Positions 1-6,508 of a DNA stretch of 10,857 nt are shown here, one piece after another. The notes below the pieces were generated by a model that saw only the letters and a program-made list of their open reading frames with translations, did not search any database and was not told the DNA's origin. A program made the position numbers and the translations under genes. Numbering within the stretch: position 1 is the stretch's first letter; each line of letters starts with the position of its first letter. Source of the DNA: Actinomycetota bacterium (GTDB taxonomy: Bacteria > Actinomycetota > Actinomycetes > Streptosporangiales > Streptosporangiaceae); NCBI GenBank assembly GCA_003541285.1, contig DPMS01000333.1:3965-14821 (forward strand), in the 5' to 3' direction.

Positions 1-155
1 AGGAGCGAATCGTTCAGCGCGGTGGAGAAACTGGTGATCACCCCGACGCCCAGCACGGTCCAGACCAGTGCGCAGCCGATGATGGTGATCACCCGGATCC
101 GGCGGCTGGCGGTCACCTTGCGGACGGAGTCGACGCCGGTCACCACCGTCAGCAT
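1..155 (-). pseudogene. Partial membrane-protein frame at left edge, possibly an NCS1-type permease remnant
   Basis: An open frame on the minus strand starts at an ATG (153-155) and runs off the left edge after about 51 residues. It holds a charged stretch (GVDSVRKVTASRRIRV) and then a hydrophobic helix (ITIIGCALVWTVLGVGVI). The order GAMLT, VDS, R-rich stretch, helix, then FSTALNDSLL resembles an internal segment of nucleobase/allantoin NCS1 transporters from memory of the family. In that family this segment comes after many membrane helices, not at the N-terminus. The frame stays open upstream of the ATG, but its translation there is Cys/Pro/Arg-rich and does not look like a transporter. 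I therefore favour a truncated remnant. A true N-terminus of another membrane protein is the alternative. No convincing Shine-Dalgarno site is seen beyond a GGGGG run. The NCS1 assignment is tentative. Confidence 0.35.
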
Positions 156-304
156 GGCGCCCCCGGGCCGGTCAGCGGGGCAGCAGGAGCAGTTTGCCTG
201 TCGTGCGGCGCGCGGCGAGAACACCGGGCCCGCCAAGCTCGTTCACCACAACCGCGCATGTTCTCATCTTTGCCCATGCCGGACATCATGAGGGCTGGAC
301 TTCA

Positions 305-328
305 CGGGCCCCGGACATCGTGGGCCCG
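305..328 (-). terminator. GC hairpin downstream of the MocR-type gene
   Basis: CGGGCCC (305-311) and GGGCCCG (322-328) form a perfect 7-bp stem with a 10-nt loop. It lies about 43 nt past the stop codon of the MocR-type gene. No T-tract follows, as is common for actinobacterial terminators. Function is inferred from position only. The 215-bp stretch 156-370 shows no gene. Confidence 0.4.
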
Positions 329-370
329 GACCCCGGCAGGCCCGGCGGGATGACCCGGCCGCATGGTCGT

Positions 371-1852
371 TCAGGCGACCGGGGTGCGCGCCACCGCTGG
401 CGGCGGGGTCCCCGGCGGCCCGAGGCTGCCGTGCGCGGCCGCGAGCCGGCTGACCGCCTCGGCGAGTTCGGGTCCGGGGAGCGTGAACGGCAGCCGCAGG
501 TAGCCTTCCAGACCGCCGCCGGGACCAAACCGTGGGCCGGGCACCAGCCGCAGGTGGTGCTGTTCCGCCGTCTGGGCCAGAACGCTGCTGACCGGGGCGC
601 CCAGCCGGGCCCAGATCGAAAGACCGCCCTCGGGGAGGCGGAAGGTCCACGTCGGCAGGTGCTCGGCAAGTGCGGCCGCGAGTGCGTCCCTGCGCTGGGT
701 CAGGACCGCACGGCGGGCCGGGAGCAAAGTGTCCGCACGTTCCAGCAGCCAGGCAGCGGCGAGCTGCTCAACCACCGGGCTGGCCAGGTCAGAGGGGCCG
801 CGGGTGGCCTGCAACTGGCTGACCAGGCCGGGGTCGGCGCGAACCCAGCCGACCCTCAGCCCGGCCCAGAACGTCTTGCTCATCGAGCCGATCGTGATCA
901 CCTGCCCGGCCGGGTCCCAGGCGGCCAACGGGGCCGGCTGCGCGGATCCCCTCTCGTGGCCGAGCGGCAATTCGGCGAAGGTCTCGTCGATGACCAGGCG
1001 GGTGCCGACAGCAGCGGCAGCGGCAGCCAGCGTGGCCCTGTCCTGCGCTGCCATCAGGTGCCCGGCCGGGTTGTGGAAGTCGGGCATGAGGTAGGCCAGT
1101 CTGGGCAGGCTGTGGCGCAGCGACGACACCAGCAGGCCGACGTCCCACCCCGCCGGGGTCATGCCCACCGCCACCATCCGGGCCCGGGCCATGGTCAGCA
1201 TGTCCAGGGTGTTCGGGTAGGTCGGGGATTCGATCAGCACCGGGTCGAGCGGGCTGATCAGGCAGCGCAGCACAAGGTCCATGGCATGCTGCGCGCCGTT
1301 GGTCACGAAGATCTGCTCGGCTGCTGTCGCCAGTCCCCGCTGGGTGTACCGGTGGGCAATCGCCTCCCGCAGGACCGGCAGGCCGTAGCTGTCGTACCCG
1401 TGCCCGTGCAGGTAAGCCGGCAGGAGGTCCAGCGCTGCGGCCATGGCCTCGGGAACCTGGTCGCACGCCTCCGGCGCGGCCAGCGCCAGGTCGAGTGCGT
1501 CCACGTCATCGCTCACCGCCGGGGTCCAGGGCGCATGCCGGCGCAGCCGTCCCGGCGGTAGCGCCGTGACACTGCCGGAACCCTGGCGGCTGGTCAGGTA
1601 CCCGTCCTCACGCAGCAGCCGGTAGGCAGTGGCGACCGTGGTCCGGCTCATCCCCAGCACGGTCGCGAGCCGGCGCTCAGCCGGCAGACGTGCGCCGGCG
1701 GGCAGCCGGGCATCAAGCAGCAAGGCCCGGATGGCCCCGGCCAGCCGGGCATAGGCCGGAGCACCGTCGCGCCCGCCTCCCCGGGCCTGCGCGCCCTGCC
1801 AATCGCCGAGCAGCCGGACCAGGTGTGGCTCCGAAACGGTCCTCATCGCCAT
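371..1852 (-). CDS. MocR-type transcriptional regulator with GntR HTH and PLP aminotransferase-like domain (YczR-like)
   Basis: A 493-aa protein of usual MocR length. Residues about 33-97 form a GntR-type winged helix (LPAERRLATVLGMSRTTV, ending in the QGSGSVT wing). After a short linker comes a fold-type I aminotransferase domain from about 115 to the end. Visible PLP features are N261 in HNPAG, D289 in VIDE and the Schiff-base lysine K326 in SMSKTFWAGLRVGW. The family senses PLP or a PLP-amino acid adduct and controls adjacent genes; most members are regulators rather than enzymes. It is divergent from a yczE-type gene, a pairing known for the YczR subgroup, so that gene is the likely target. 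The start is ambiguous. ATG 1852 has GGGAGG 7 nt upstream, while ATG 1846, two codons in, has GGAGG 6 nt upstream. The ligand and regulon cannot be read from sequence. Confidence 0.93.
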   Translation of the reverse strand: MAMRTVSEPHLVRLLGDWQGAQARGGGRDGAPAYARLAGAIRALLLDARLPAGARLPAERRLATVLGMSRTTVATAYRLLREDGYLTSRQGSGSVTALPPGRLRRHAPWTPAVSDDVDALDLALAAPEACDQVPEAMAAALDLLPAYLHGHGYDSYGLPVLREAIAHRYTQRGLATAAEQIFVTNGAQHAMDLVLRCLISPLDPVLIESPTYPNTLDMLTMARARMVAVGMTPAGWDVGLLVSSLRHSLPRLAYLMPDFHNPAGHLMAAQDRATLAAAAAAVGTRLVIDETFAELPLGHERGSAQPAPLAAWDPAGQVITIGSMSKTFWAGLRVGWVRADPGLVSQLQATRGPSDLASPVVEQLAAAWLLERADTLLPARRAVLTQRRDALAAALAEHLPTWTFRLPEGGLSIWARLGAPVSSVLAQTAEQHHLRLVPGPRFGPGGGLEGYLRLPFTLPGPELAEAVSRLAAAHGSLGPPGTPPPAVARTPVA

Positions 1853-1865
1853 CCTCCAGCCTCCC

Positions 1866-1943
1866 GCTCCCAGGCCCCAGGCCTACCCAGCCCCAGGCCC
1901 AGCCCCCAGGCCCAGCCCCAGGCTCAGCCCCAACCCCCAGGCC
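1866..1943 (-). repeat. Degenerate tandem C/G-rich repeat in the leader of the MocR-type gene
   Basis: About six imperfect copies of a CCCAGGCCCAGCC-like unit lie between the regulator's start and the divergent promoter region. On the regulator's coding strand this becomes closely spaced runs of three to five Gs (GGGGG, GGGG, GGGG, GGG, GGGGG, GGG, GGGG, GGG, GGGG, GGG, GGG) separated mostly by CT, CCT or TT. Such a pattern can fold as a G-quadruplex in the 5' untranslated RNA or the non-template strand. If transcribed, it ends only a few bases before the ribosome binding site, so folding could limit translation. The repeat itself is seen; the folding is inference. A low-complexity spacer with no role is the alternative. 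Confidence 0.6.
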
Positions 1944-1952
1944 ATTACGTGT

Positions 1953-2011
1953 CAATTGGCTCTTTTCAGATAGCCATTTGACTGTCAGTGTGGCCGGTGT
2001 TGAGCCAATTG
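1953..2011. promoter_or_regulatory. Probable MocR operator: three related half-sites between the divergent genes
   Basis: CAATTGGCTC (1953-1962) and GAGCCAATTG (2002-2011) are perfect 10-bp inverted copies. A third, imperfect copy TAGCCATTTG (1971-1980) matches GAGCCAATTG at 8 of 10 positions and is in direct orientation to the last one, with a start-to-start distance of 31 bp, about three helical turns. MocR regulators are known to bind repeated half-sites in the intergenic region next to their target gene. Promoter-like hexamers overlap the sites: TTGACT at 1978-1983 on the plus strand, and TTGACA on the minus strand (1955-1950) inside the first half-site. Good -10 boxes are not evident, which fits promoters that need an activator. 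Confidence 0.6.
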
Positions 2012-2028
2012 GCAACGGGGAGGGGATC

Positions 2029-2715
2029 GTGAGGCTCGCGAAGGCCGCTCAGTGGGTCGTCAGTGCGCCACCGCGCGAGGCGCTGGCACGGCGCCTGGGT
2101 CAGTTGTTCACGGGGCTGATCCTGTACGGGGTCAGCGACGCTTTGCTGGTGCTTGGCGGGCTCGGCCTGGACCCCTGGGACGTGCTCCATCAGGGTCTTG
2201 CCCGCCGGACCGGAATCCCCATCGGAACCTGGTCCATCATCGTCGGCGCCGCGGTGCTGCTGATGTGGGTCCCACTGCGCCAGCGCCCGGGGGTCGGCAC
2301 CGCCTGCAACGTGGTGGTCATCGGTACCGTGATCGACCTGGTGCTCGCCGTGGTTCCCGCTCCGGTCAGCCTTCCGCTGCGATGGGCGGCCCTGCTCAGC
2401 GGGGTCCTGCTCAACGGCGTCGCCACCGCCTGCTACCTCGGGGCTGGGCTGGGGCCTGGGCCCCGGGATGGCCTGATGACCGGCATCGCTGGACGTGGCC
2501 ATTCGCTGCGCGTGGTGCGCACGTGCATAGAACTGACCGTCCTTGCCACCGGGTGGCTGCTCGGCGGGACTGTCGGGGCCGGCACCGTTCTGTACGCGGT
2601 CGGTATCGGGCCCCTGGTCCATCTGCTGCTGCCCCGGCTGACTATCCGGACCACCGCGCCACCCGCGCCTGATGACCGTCCATTCGCTGGGGTCGTCCCG
2701 CGCCGGCGGGTATGA
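2029..2715 (+). CDS. yczE: YczE/YyaS/YitT-type integral membrane protein
   Basis: 228 aa from a GTG start chosen because GGAGG lies 5 nt upstream; the frame further upstream runs through promoter and repeat DNA. The protein is hydrophobic, with probable membrane helices at about 24-44, 66-83, 89-109, 119-141, 164-180 and 181-201. Two loops typical of this family are visible: GLGLDPWDVLHQGL (44-57) and LGPGPRDGLMTGI (141-153). The molecular function is not established. In Bacillus a yczE product is linked to the surfactin/Sfp region. Its place opposite a MocR regulator is the conserved YczR-YczE arrangement, so it may move or sense a compound tied to vitamin B6 or amino acids, but that is inference. 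The C-terminal tail after 205 is Pro/Arg-rich and probably cytoplasmic. Confidence 0.87.
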   Translation: MRLAKAAQWVVSAPPREALARRLGQLFTGLILYGVSDALLVLGGLGLDPWDVLHQGLARRTGIPIGTWSIIVGAAVLLMWVPLRQRPGVGTACNVVVIGTVIDLVLAVVPAPVSLPLRWAALLSGVLLNGVATACYLGAGLGPGPRDGLMTGIAGRGHSLRVVRTCIELTVLATGWLLGGTVGAGTVLYAVGIGPLVHLLLPRLTIRTTAPPAPDDRPFAGVVPRRRV

Positions 2716-2731
2716 GACGCTTCGGGCGTCT
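2715..2731. terminator. Hairpin between convergent genes
   Basis: AGACGC (2715-2720), loop TTCGG, GCGTCT (2726-2731) is a perfect 6-bp stem that starts on the last base of the yczE stop codon. It also lies 42 nt past the stop of the convergent DUF805 gene, so it could end both transcripts. There is no T-tract on either side. Confidence 0.5.
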
Positions 2732-2773
2732 GCTGCAGGCGGTGGCATGGGAGACGGCAGTCGCCCTTCCGGG

Positions 2774-3235
2774 TCAGGAGGATCCGGCCGGTTTCCGGGT
2801 TGCCGGTCCGCCGCTGACCGCACTCCTTGGGTCCGGGCCGTACTGGTTGTCACCTGCCTGGCCCTTTTCGGCGAAGAAGGTCAGCAGCCAGATGAAGCCG
2901 AACGGGATATAGCAGAAGAGCAGATACGGCCCGGGTCGGCCGGTGTCATGCAACCGCCGTACCGCCACGGTCAGGCTTGGGAAAATCATCACGACGACGT
3001 AGAGCACGAGTACGGCGACGGCAACATGCAGCGCCGAGAACGCCGGCTGTGCTGCTGCTGCTCCTTGATGGCTTTGAGCGGCGTGCCGCAAAAGGATCAG
3101 GACCCTGATGGTCACGGCGAGCACGCCTACGATGACAGCGTTGACAAGGTAGAACATCCAGAATTCCGTGCGGCTGGCGCGCCCGTAGAAGTTGGAATCC
3201 AGGTGATTTCTCAGAGCGATCACGTACCAGCGCAT
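2774..3235 (-). CDS. DUF805 family inner-membrane protein (YhaH-like)
   Basis: 153 aa, the usual size for DUF805. The family signature is clear: N-terminal FYGRASRTEFWMFYL (17-31), RRLHDTGRPGPYLL (about 92-105), and the C-terminal GDNQYGPDPR. Three to four membrane helices are expected, around 26-48, 68-90 and 102-120. No biochemical function is established for the family; many bacteria carry several copies as stand-alone genes. The ATG is preceded by a weak GAGAAG. Between helices 1 and 2 is a Gln/Ala-rich loop (about 49-66). It is followed by a convergent hairpin and separated from the upstream metallo-hydrolase by 136 bp with its own hairpin, so it is probably transcribed alone. Confidence 0.9.
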   Translation of the reverse strand: MRWYVIALRNHLDSNFYGRASRTEFWMFYLVNAVIVGVLAVTIRVLILLRHAAQSHQGAAAAQPAFSALHVAVAVLVLYVVVMIFPSLTVAVRRLHDTGRPGPYLLFCYIPFGFIWLLTFFAEKGQAGDNQYGPDPRSAVSGGPATRKPAGSS

Positions 3236-3324
3236 GGCTTCTCACTCACCGGGTCGTCCGGGTAGCCATGGGTTGTGCACACCGCCAATCGTCTCAGACA
3301 TGGCCGCCATGGCAGCCCGGGCAA

Positions 3325-3339
3325 CTTCCGCTCCGGAAG
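3325..3339 (-). terminator. Hairpin after the metallo-hydrolase gene
   Basis: CTTCCG (3325-3330), loop CTC, CGGAAG (3334-3339): a perfect 6-bp stem 32 nt beyond the stop of the minus-strand metallo-hydrolase and followed on that strand by TTG. A plausible terminator separating this gene from the DUF805 gene. Confidence 0.45.
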
Positions 3340-3371
3340 ACCGCCGGCCGGGAGTTCGCTGGTGCAGGCGG

Positions 3372-4190
3372 TTAAGGGGCTGTGTCGTCCAGGGCGAACT
3401 CGAGGTAGCGGTCGGCGGATCGGCGGACCGCGGCGGCACCGTCAGCGTAGACGACGCGCTTCCACCAGGCGCCGTAGACCCGGTCGAACCGGTACGGTTC
3501 CAGCAGTGAGAGCGCGCGGCGTATCGTGCGGGGCCGTTCGGGAATGAGGTTCGGGTAGCTGTACATGAAGCCGACCCAGCGGCGGTCCGGCACGACCTGG
3601 AGGATGTCGCCGGAGAACAGGGCTCCGTTGCCACTGTCGCCGTCCGACCAGTGCAGCACCTGACCACCGTCGAAGTGGACGCCCGCATTAATCAGGGTGA
3701 GCCCGTCGCCGATGACGTTGGTGTCTCCCTCCCAGAACACGACTGAGTCGTCGGGTCTGGCTATCCACTGGCGGTCGGCGGAGTGAACGTAGACGGGGGC
3801 ACCGAAGGCGTGCGCCCAGTCAACCATCGTTCCGTAGTAGTGCGGATGGCTGATCGCGACCGCGCTGACCCCGCCGAGGGCGCTCACCTGGGCGACGAGA
3901 TCGTCGTCGAGGTATGTGATCATGTCCCAGAGCACGTTGCCGCCCGGCGTGCGGACCAGCAGCGCCCGCTGGCCGATAGCTGTGGCGGGCTCCGCGCCGA
4001 TCCCGACGACACCGGGGCCTTCTTCCTCGACCCTGCCCCGGTGCCCGGCTGCCTTGAGTTCCGCCAGCGAAGTCCACTGCTGGCCGTTCCAGCCGACGTA
4101 CTGGCGCTCGTCCAGGCAGATCGGGCAATCCTCGCGGGGAGCCGGGTACTGCACCCCGCAGGTCCGGCAGATAGGCAGGTCATCGCGCAT
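3372..4190 (-). CDS. Zinc-ribbon plus metallo-beta-lactamase-fold hydrolase
   Basis: 272 aa. The N-terminus carries two CxxC pairs (C8/C11 and C22/C25), a small zinc ribbon. From about 60 on it is a metallo-beta-lactamase fold. The usual HxHxDH metal motif is replaced by SHPHYYG (114-120), so H115 and H117 are kept but the Asp and last His are absent. Further likely ligands are H136 (VYVHSADRQW), H172 (VHFDGG) and D195 (LFSGDIL). Proteins annotated simply as MBL-fold metallo-hydrolases share this SHPHYYG form, and the substrate is unknown. Because the metal-2 ligands are altered, it may bind one metal or act on an unusual substrate; this is inference. No strong Shine-Dalgarno site precedes the ATG, but TATACG lies 7 nt before it. 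Single gene, not obviously linked to the restriction genes upstream. Confidence 0.8.
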   Translation of the reverse strand: MRDDLPICRTCGVQYPAPREDCPICLDERQYVGWNGQQWTSLAELKAAGHRGRVEEEGPGVVGIGAEPATAIGQRALLVRTPGGNVLWDMITYLDDDLVAQVSALGGVSAVAISHPHYYGTMVDWAHAFGAPVYVHSADRQWIARPDDSVVFWEGDTNVIGDGLTLINAGVHFDGGQVLHWSDGDSGNGALFSGDILQVVPDRRWVGFMYSYPNLIPERPRTIRRALSLLEPYRFDRVYGAWWKRVVYADGAAAVRRSADRYLEFALDDTAP

Positions 4191-4197
4191 GGCCCCA

Positions 4198-4203
4198 CGT
4201 ATA
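4198..4203 (-). promoter_or_regulatory. Possible -10 box for the metallo-hydrolase (leaderless)
   Basis: On the minus strand TATACG ends 7 nt before the ATG at 4190, so transcription would begin at or very near the start codon. A recognisable -35 is lacking. This arrangement is common for leaderless actinobacterial mRNAs; the call rests on spacing only. Confidence 0.35.
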
Positions 4204-4241
4204 CCCGATCGATATGGCAGTGCTCAGGGCGGGGCGCTTAC

Positions 4242-4255
4242 CACGGTGAGCCGTG
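4242..4255 (-). terminator. Weak hairpin after the restriction endonuclease gene
   Basis: CACGG (4242-4246), loop TGAG, CCGTG (4251-4255): a 5-bp stem 43 nt beyond the endonuclease stop on the minus strand. It could end the restriction-modification transcript before the metallo-hydrolase promoter. The short stem and absent T-tract keep confidence low. Confidence 0.3.
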
Positions 4256-4298
4256 CTAACGGGCACATGGCACGCGACTATGGCAACCGGCCTCTTGA

Positions 4299-5396
4299 TC
4301 AACTCTTGCTGAGCAGCGTCGGGAACGGGGATACGGTCAGCATGTCGGGGAGGTTGCCAACAGAGAACACCCGCCCGTCGCAGTCGCGAATGACGGGGCC
4401 GAGCGTATCGTTTACGCGCGTCCAGCCGAGCCCGCCAAGCACGGCGATGAGCGGTACGCCGCCCAGCCGCACCGACTCGTCGCGGAGCCGCTCAAACCGC
4501 AGCGCCTTGTCCCGCGCGGTGCCGCCATCATTGGTCAGTTTGCACTCCAGCATTGCCCGGAGGTTGTCGGAGCTGTCGTAGACGACAAAGTCGGGTGTGG
4601 GCCGCACGGTGACCTCAAACCTCGCTGTTATCTCAGCCTGGTTGTGCGAGCCAGTGCGGATGAACTGGATCCCGTGCTCGGTGAACAGCGCCTCGACCGC
4701 GTTCTCGATCATGTTTCCCCGCAGTTCTGACGCAGCGTCGAGTACTTGGCGGAATGGCCCCCCGTAATGGCGCTGGTGAAGGAAGACGGCATATGGCACG
4801 CCGTTGGCGGCATACCCGCGTACCGAAAGCCATCCCGCGACCGTGTCGGGTTTGTCCTGCTTCGATTTGAAGCGCCCGGGCGGGTCGCCGAACAAGCCGC
4901 CCTGCATGATCTGGTCAACGGTCTCCGCGGCCACCCGCGCCTGCGCTGCTGAGGTCGGTGATCCTGAGCGCTCCATCGAGTCGACCTTGCTCTCCGACAG
5001 CGGTTTCATGCCCAATGGCTCCGCGACGAGTTTGGATGTCCAGGCGAACTCCTTCTTCAGGAGGCCCGTCATCGTCCGCAGCGGCAGCAGAACAGTGGGC
5101 TCAGCCCGGATGGACGCCGCCAGCCGGTCCACCGTCACATCCCTGAACCCGTCGGTAGCGGCGACGAGCTTGTCATAGGCGGCCTGGAAGTGTGGCAGCT
5201 CATAGAAGCCGGACGTCGGCACGTAGGCGTAGTCCGGGGCCAGATGAGGTACATAGAGGAGCCTGGCCACGTCGGCGTGAATCGTCGCATGCTCGTCCGT
5301 GCCATGACGCTGCGGGATCTGGCGGACGCGGGCAACCCGTTCGTCCCACGTCGGTGCAGCGACGATGTAGTCGATGGTCTGCCCGATCGTCGCCAT
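4299..5396 (-). CDS. Probable type II restriction endonuclease (PD-D/ExK-like), specificity unknown
   Basis: 365 aa. It lies 8 nt downstream of a DNA methyltransferase on the same strand, the classic layout of a type II restriction pair. In the C-terminal third there is a candidate PD-(D/E)xK nuclease core: P268-D269, then E284-C285-K286 in LECKLTND 15 residues on. A preceding helix with E231 and E235 (NMIENAVEALF) fits the start of that fold, and GGVPLIAVLGGLGW (312-325) fits a following strand. The N-terminal two-thirds (1-225), probably DNA recognition and dimerisation, resembles nothing I can name. No Shine-Dalgarno site is seen before the ATG, so translation may be coupled to the methyltransferase stop. 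Base composition is lower in GC than neighbours (60-base hand counts: 36 G+C in both 4561-4620 and 4621-4680, against 47 in 8881-8940). The endonuclease role follows from context and motif; the recognition site cannot be read from sequence. Confidence 0.75.
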   Translation of the reverse strand: MATIGQTIDYIVAAPTWDERVARVRQIPQRHGTDEHATIHADVARLLYVPHLAPDYAYVPTSGFYELPHFQAAYDKLVAATDGFRDVTVDRLAASIRAEPTVLLPLRTMTGLLKKEFAWTSKLVAEPLGMKPLSESKVDSMERSGSPTSAAQARVAAETVDQIMQGGLFGDPPGRFKSKQDKPDTVAGWLSVRGYAANGVPYAVFLHQRHYGGPFRQVLDAASELRGNMIENAVEALFTEHGIQFIRTGSHNQAEITARFEVTVRPTPDFVVYDSSDNLRAMLECKLTNDGGTARDKALRFERLRDESVRLGGVPLIAVLGGLGWTRVNDTLGPVIRDCDGRVFSVGNLPDMLTVSPFPTLLSKS

Positions 5397-5404
5397 GGCG
5401 GCGG

Positions 5405-6331
5405 TCAGCGGGCGAGGTCGATGACGACCGGGACATCATCAGGTTCGCCGCGCTGGAGGCGCTCATGGGCGGCGTCGACGAAGCTCCGGTGTATCTCCAG
5501 CCCACCACCCAGGCGGCCAAGACGCCGGGCGACCACGGCAGTCGTACCCGATCCGGCAAACGGGTCGATGACCACGCCGCCCTCTGGTGAACACGCCCTG
5601 ATGAAGAACTCGGCCAGGCCCTCGGGCATGGCGGCGGTGTGGCCACCGGCTCCCTTGTGCTGGTTGTAGGTTTGCGGCACGGAGACCACATTGCCGGGAT
5701 CAGCGCCCCCGCGCAGGTACGTCGTCGTCCGGTCCCGGCCGAATCCCGCGCCGGTGTTGCGGCGGCCCAGCTTGTCGAGTTTGCGCCGTTCGATCTCTTC
5801 CGGGGTCGTCTTGTAGGGCACCCGGATCGCATCCAGATCGAAGTACGGCTTCGGGCCCTTGGCAAACGCGTAAACGTACTCGAAGCTGTCCTTCGTCCGC
5901 GGCCCGAACCTGCCCGGGACGGCGTTGGGCTTGGACCAGATGTAGGTCTCCAGCCACCGCCAGCCCTGCTGCTGAAGGGCGATCACCAACTGGTAGACGT
6001 AGGGATGTCGTTGGCCCTGGAGCGGACCGGACTTCGCGACGCGGTTCTTTATGTTGAGCACCAGCCAGCCGGTGTCCTTCGTCGCTTCCAGCATCAGCTT
6101 GCCGTAGGGCAGGAACCAGTCGACGTAGCGATCCGGGTGGATCCGGCTGTAGGCGCGGGCGTCAGCGTACGGCGGGCTGGTGAACCACAAGTCGGCCGAT
6201 TCAGAGGGCAGGGCTGGCAGCCACTCCGAGCTATCACCCCACGTCTCGCCCTCGCTGAGCAGGGTTTCAAGCACCTGGTCGGGCCCTAGTCGCGGAGCCG
6301 GTGGTGACATCGGCAAAGGATGGACCGCCAT
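5405..6331 (-). CDS. Beta-class DNA methyltransferase of a type II restriction-modification system (probably N4-cytosine)
   Basis: 308 aa. Motif IV, the catalytic loop, is TSPPY (51-55). Motif I, the AdoMet site, is DPFAGSGTT (256-264), preceded by the motif X-like HTAAMPEGLAEFFI (231-244). The order IV before I defines the beta group. The S-P-P-Y form is typical of N4-cytosine enzymes such as those paired with PvuII and Cfr9I, although N6-adenine activity cannot be excluded. Residues about 145-225 form the probable target-recognition stretch, with many basic residues. It would protect the host from the downstream endonuclease, whose ATG follows the stop by 8 nt. ATG 6331 is chosen; ATG 6310, seven codons in, is an alternative. 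On the minus strand TAGGAT lies 8 nt before the ATG and could be a -10 box for a leaderless mRNA. GC is lower than in flanking genes (36 of 60 in 6001-6060). Confidence 0.92.
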   Translation of the reverse strand: MAVHPLPMSPPAPRLGPDQVLETLLSEGETWGDSSEWLPALPSESADLWFTSPPYADARAYSRIHPDRYVDWFLPYGKLMLEATKDTGWLVLNIKNRVAKSGPLQGQRHPYVYQLVIALQQQGWRWLETYIWSKPNAVPGRFGPRTKDSFEYVYAFAKGPKPYFDLDAIRVPYKTTPEEIERRKLDKLGRRNTGAGFGRDRTTTYLRGGADPGNVVSVPQTYNQHKGAGGHTAAMPEGLAEFFIRACSPEGGVVIDPFAGSGTTAVVARRLGRLGGGLEIHRSFVDAAHERLQRGEPDDVPVVIDLAR

Positions 6332-6339
6332 AGGTCGAG

Positions 6340-6345
6340 ATCCTA
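6340..6345 (-). promoter_or_regulatory. Possible -10 box of the restriction-modification operon
   Basis: TAGGAT on the minus strand ends 8 nt before the methyltransferase ATG. Read as a -10, it would start the mRNA at the start codon. Read as a ribosome site, AGGA sits 9 nt upstream. No clear -35 or operator palindrome is visible, and there is no controller-protein gene nearby. Confidence 0.3.
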
Positions 6346-6454
6346 ACTAGACAACATGCTGAAGGTTCGGACGAAACGCTGGCCCCGGCCCATGCCTCGG
6401 CTGGTCTTCTCATCAGGAAGCTAGCCCGCAGGTCGGACACTCTTGCTGACGATG

Positions 6455-6508
6455 TCAGCTGATCCAGAGGGCTTCGGTGGGGGATAGGCGGGCGGCCTTG
6501 AGGGCCGG
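6455..6508 (-). pseudogene. C-terminal remnant of an FtsX/MacB-type ABC permease
   Basis: On the minus strand the frame reads PALKAARLSPTEALWIS and then TGA at 6455-6457. This closely matches the highly conserved tail of FtsX-family permeases (P-A-x-x-A-A-R-L-x-P-x-E-A-L). Upstream in the same frame only a Pro/Ser run follows, with no membrane helix, so at most the last 17 codons survive. It begins exactly where a beta-propeller remnant in another frame ends, which points to a deletion junction. Identification is from a short motif, hence the moderate confidence. Confidence 0.5.

Noticed and set aside
194..1561. Long plus-strand open frame (455 codons) across the MocR-type gene
   Set aside because: Arg/Gly/Pro-rich translation with no domain. 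It is the antisense shadow of a gene with clear motifs, produced by high GC.
1690..2028. N-terminal extension of the yczE frame
   Set aside because: It runs through the regulator's start, the C-rich repeat and the operator; a GTG with a good ribosome site at 2029 gives a normal-length protein.
1966..2853. 295-codon minus-strand frame opposite yczE
   Set aside because: Low-complexity Gln/Pro/Asp-rich antisense translation over a clear membrane protein; no ribosome site.
3301..3315. Palindrome-like CATGGCCGCCATGG as a regulatory site
   Set aside because: Imperfect symmetry, between a gene start and a hairpin with no promoter match; expected by chance at this GC.
4210..4219. CGATATGGCA shared with 10732-10741
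   Set aside because: Only 10 bases, in unrelated contexts, no flanking similarity; probably coincidence.
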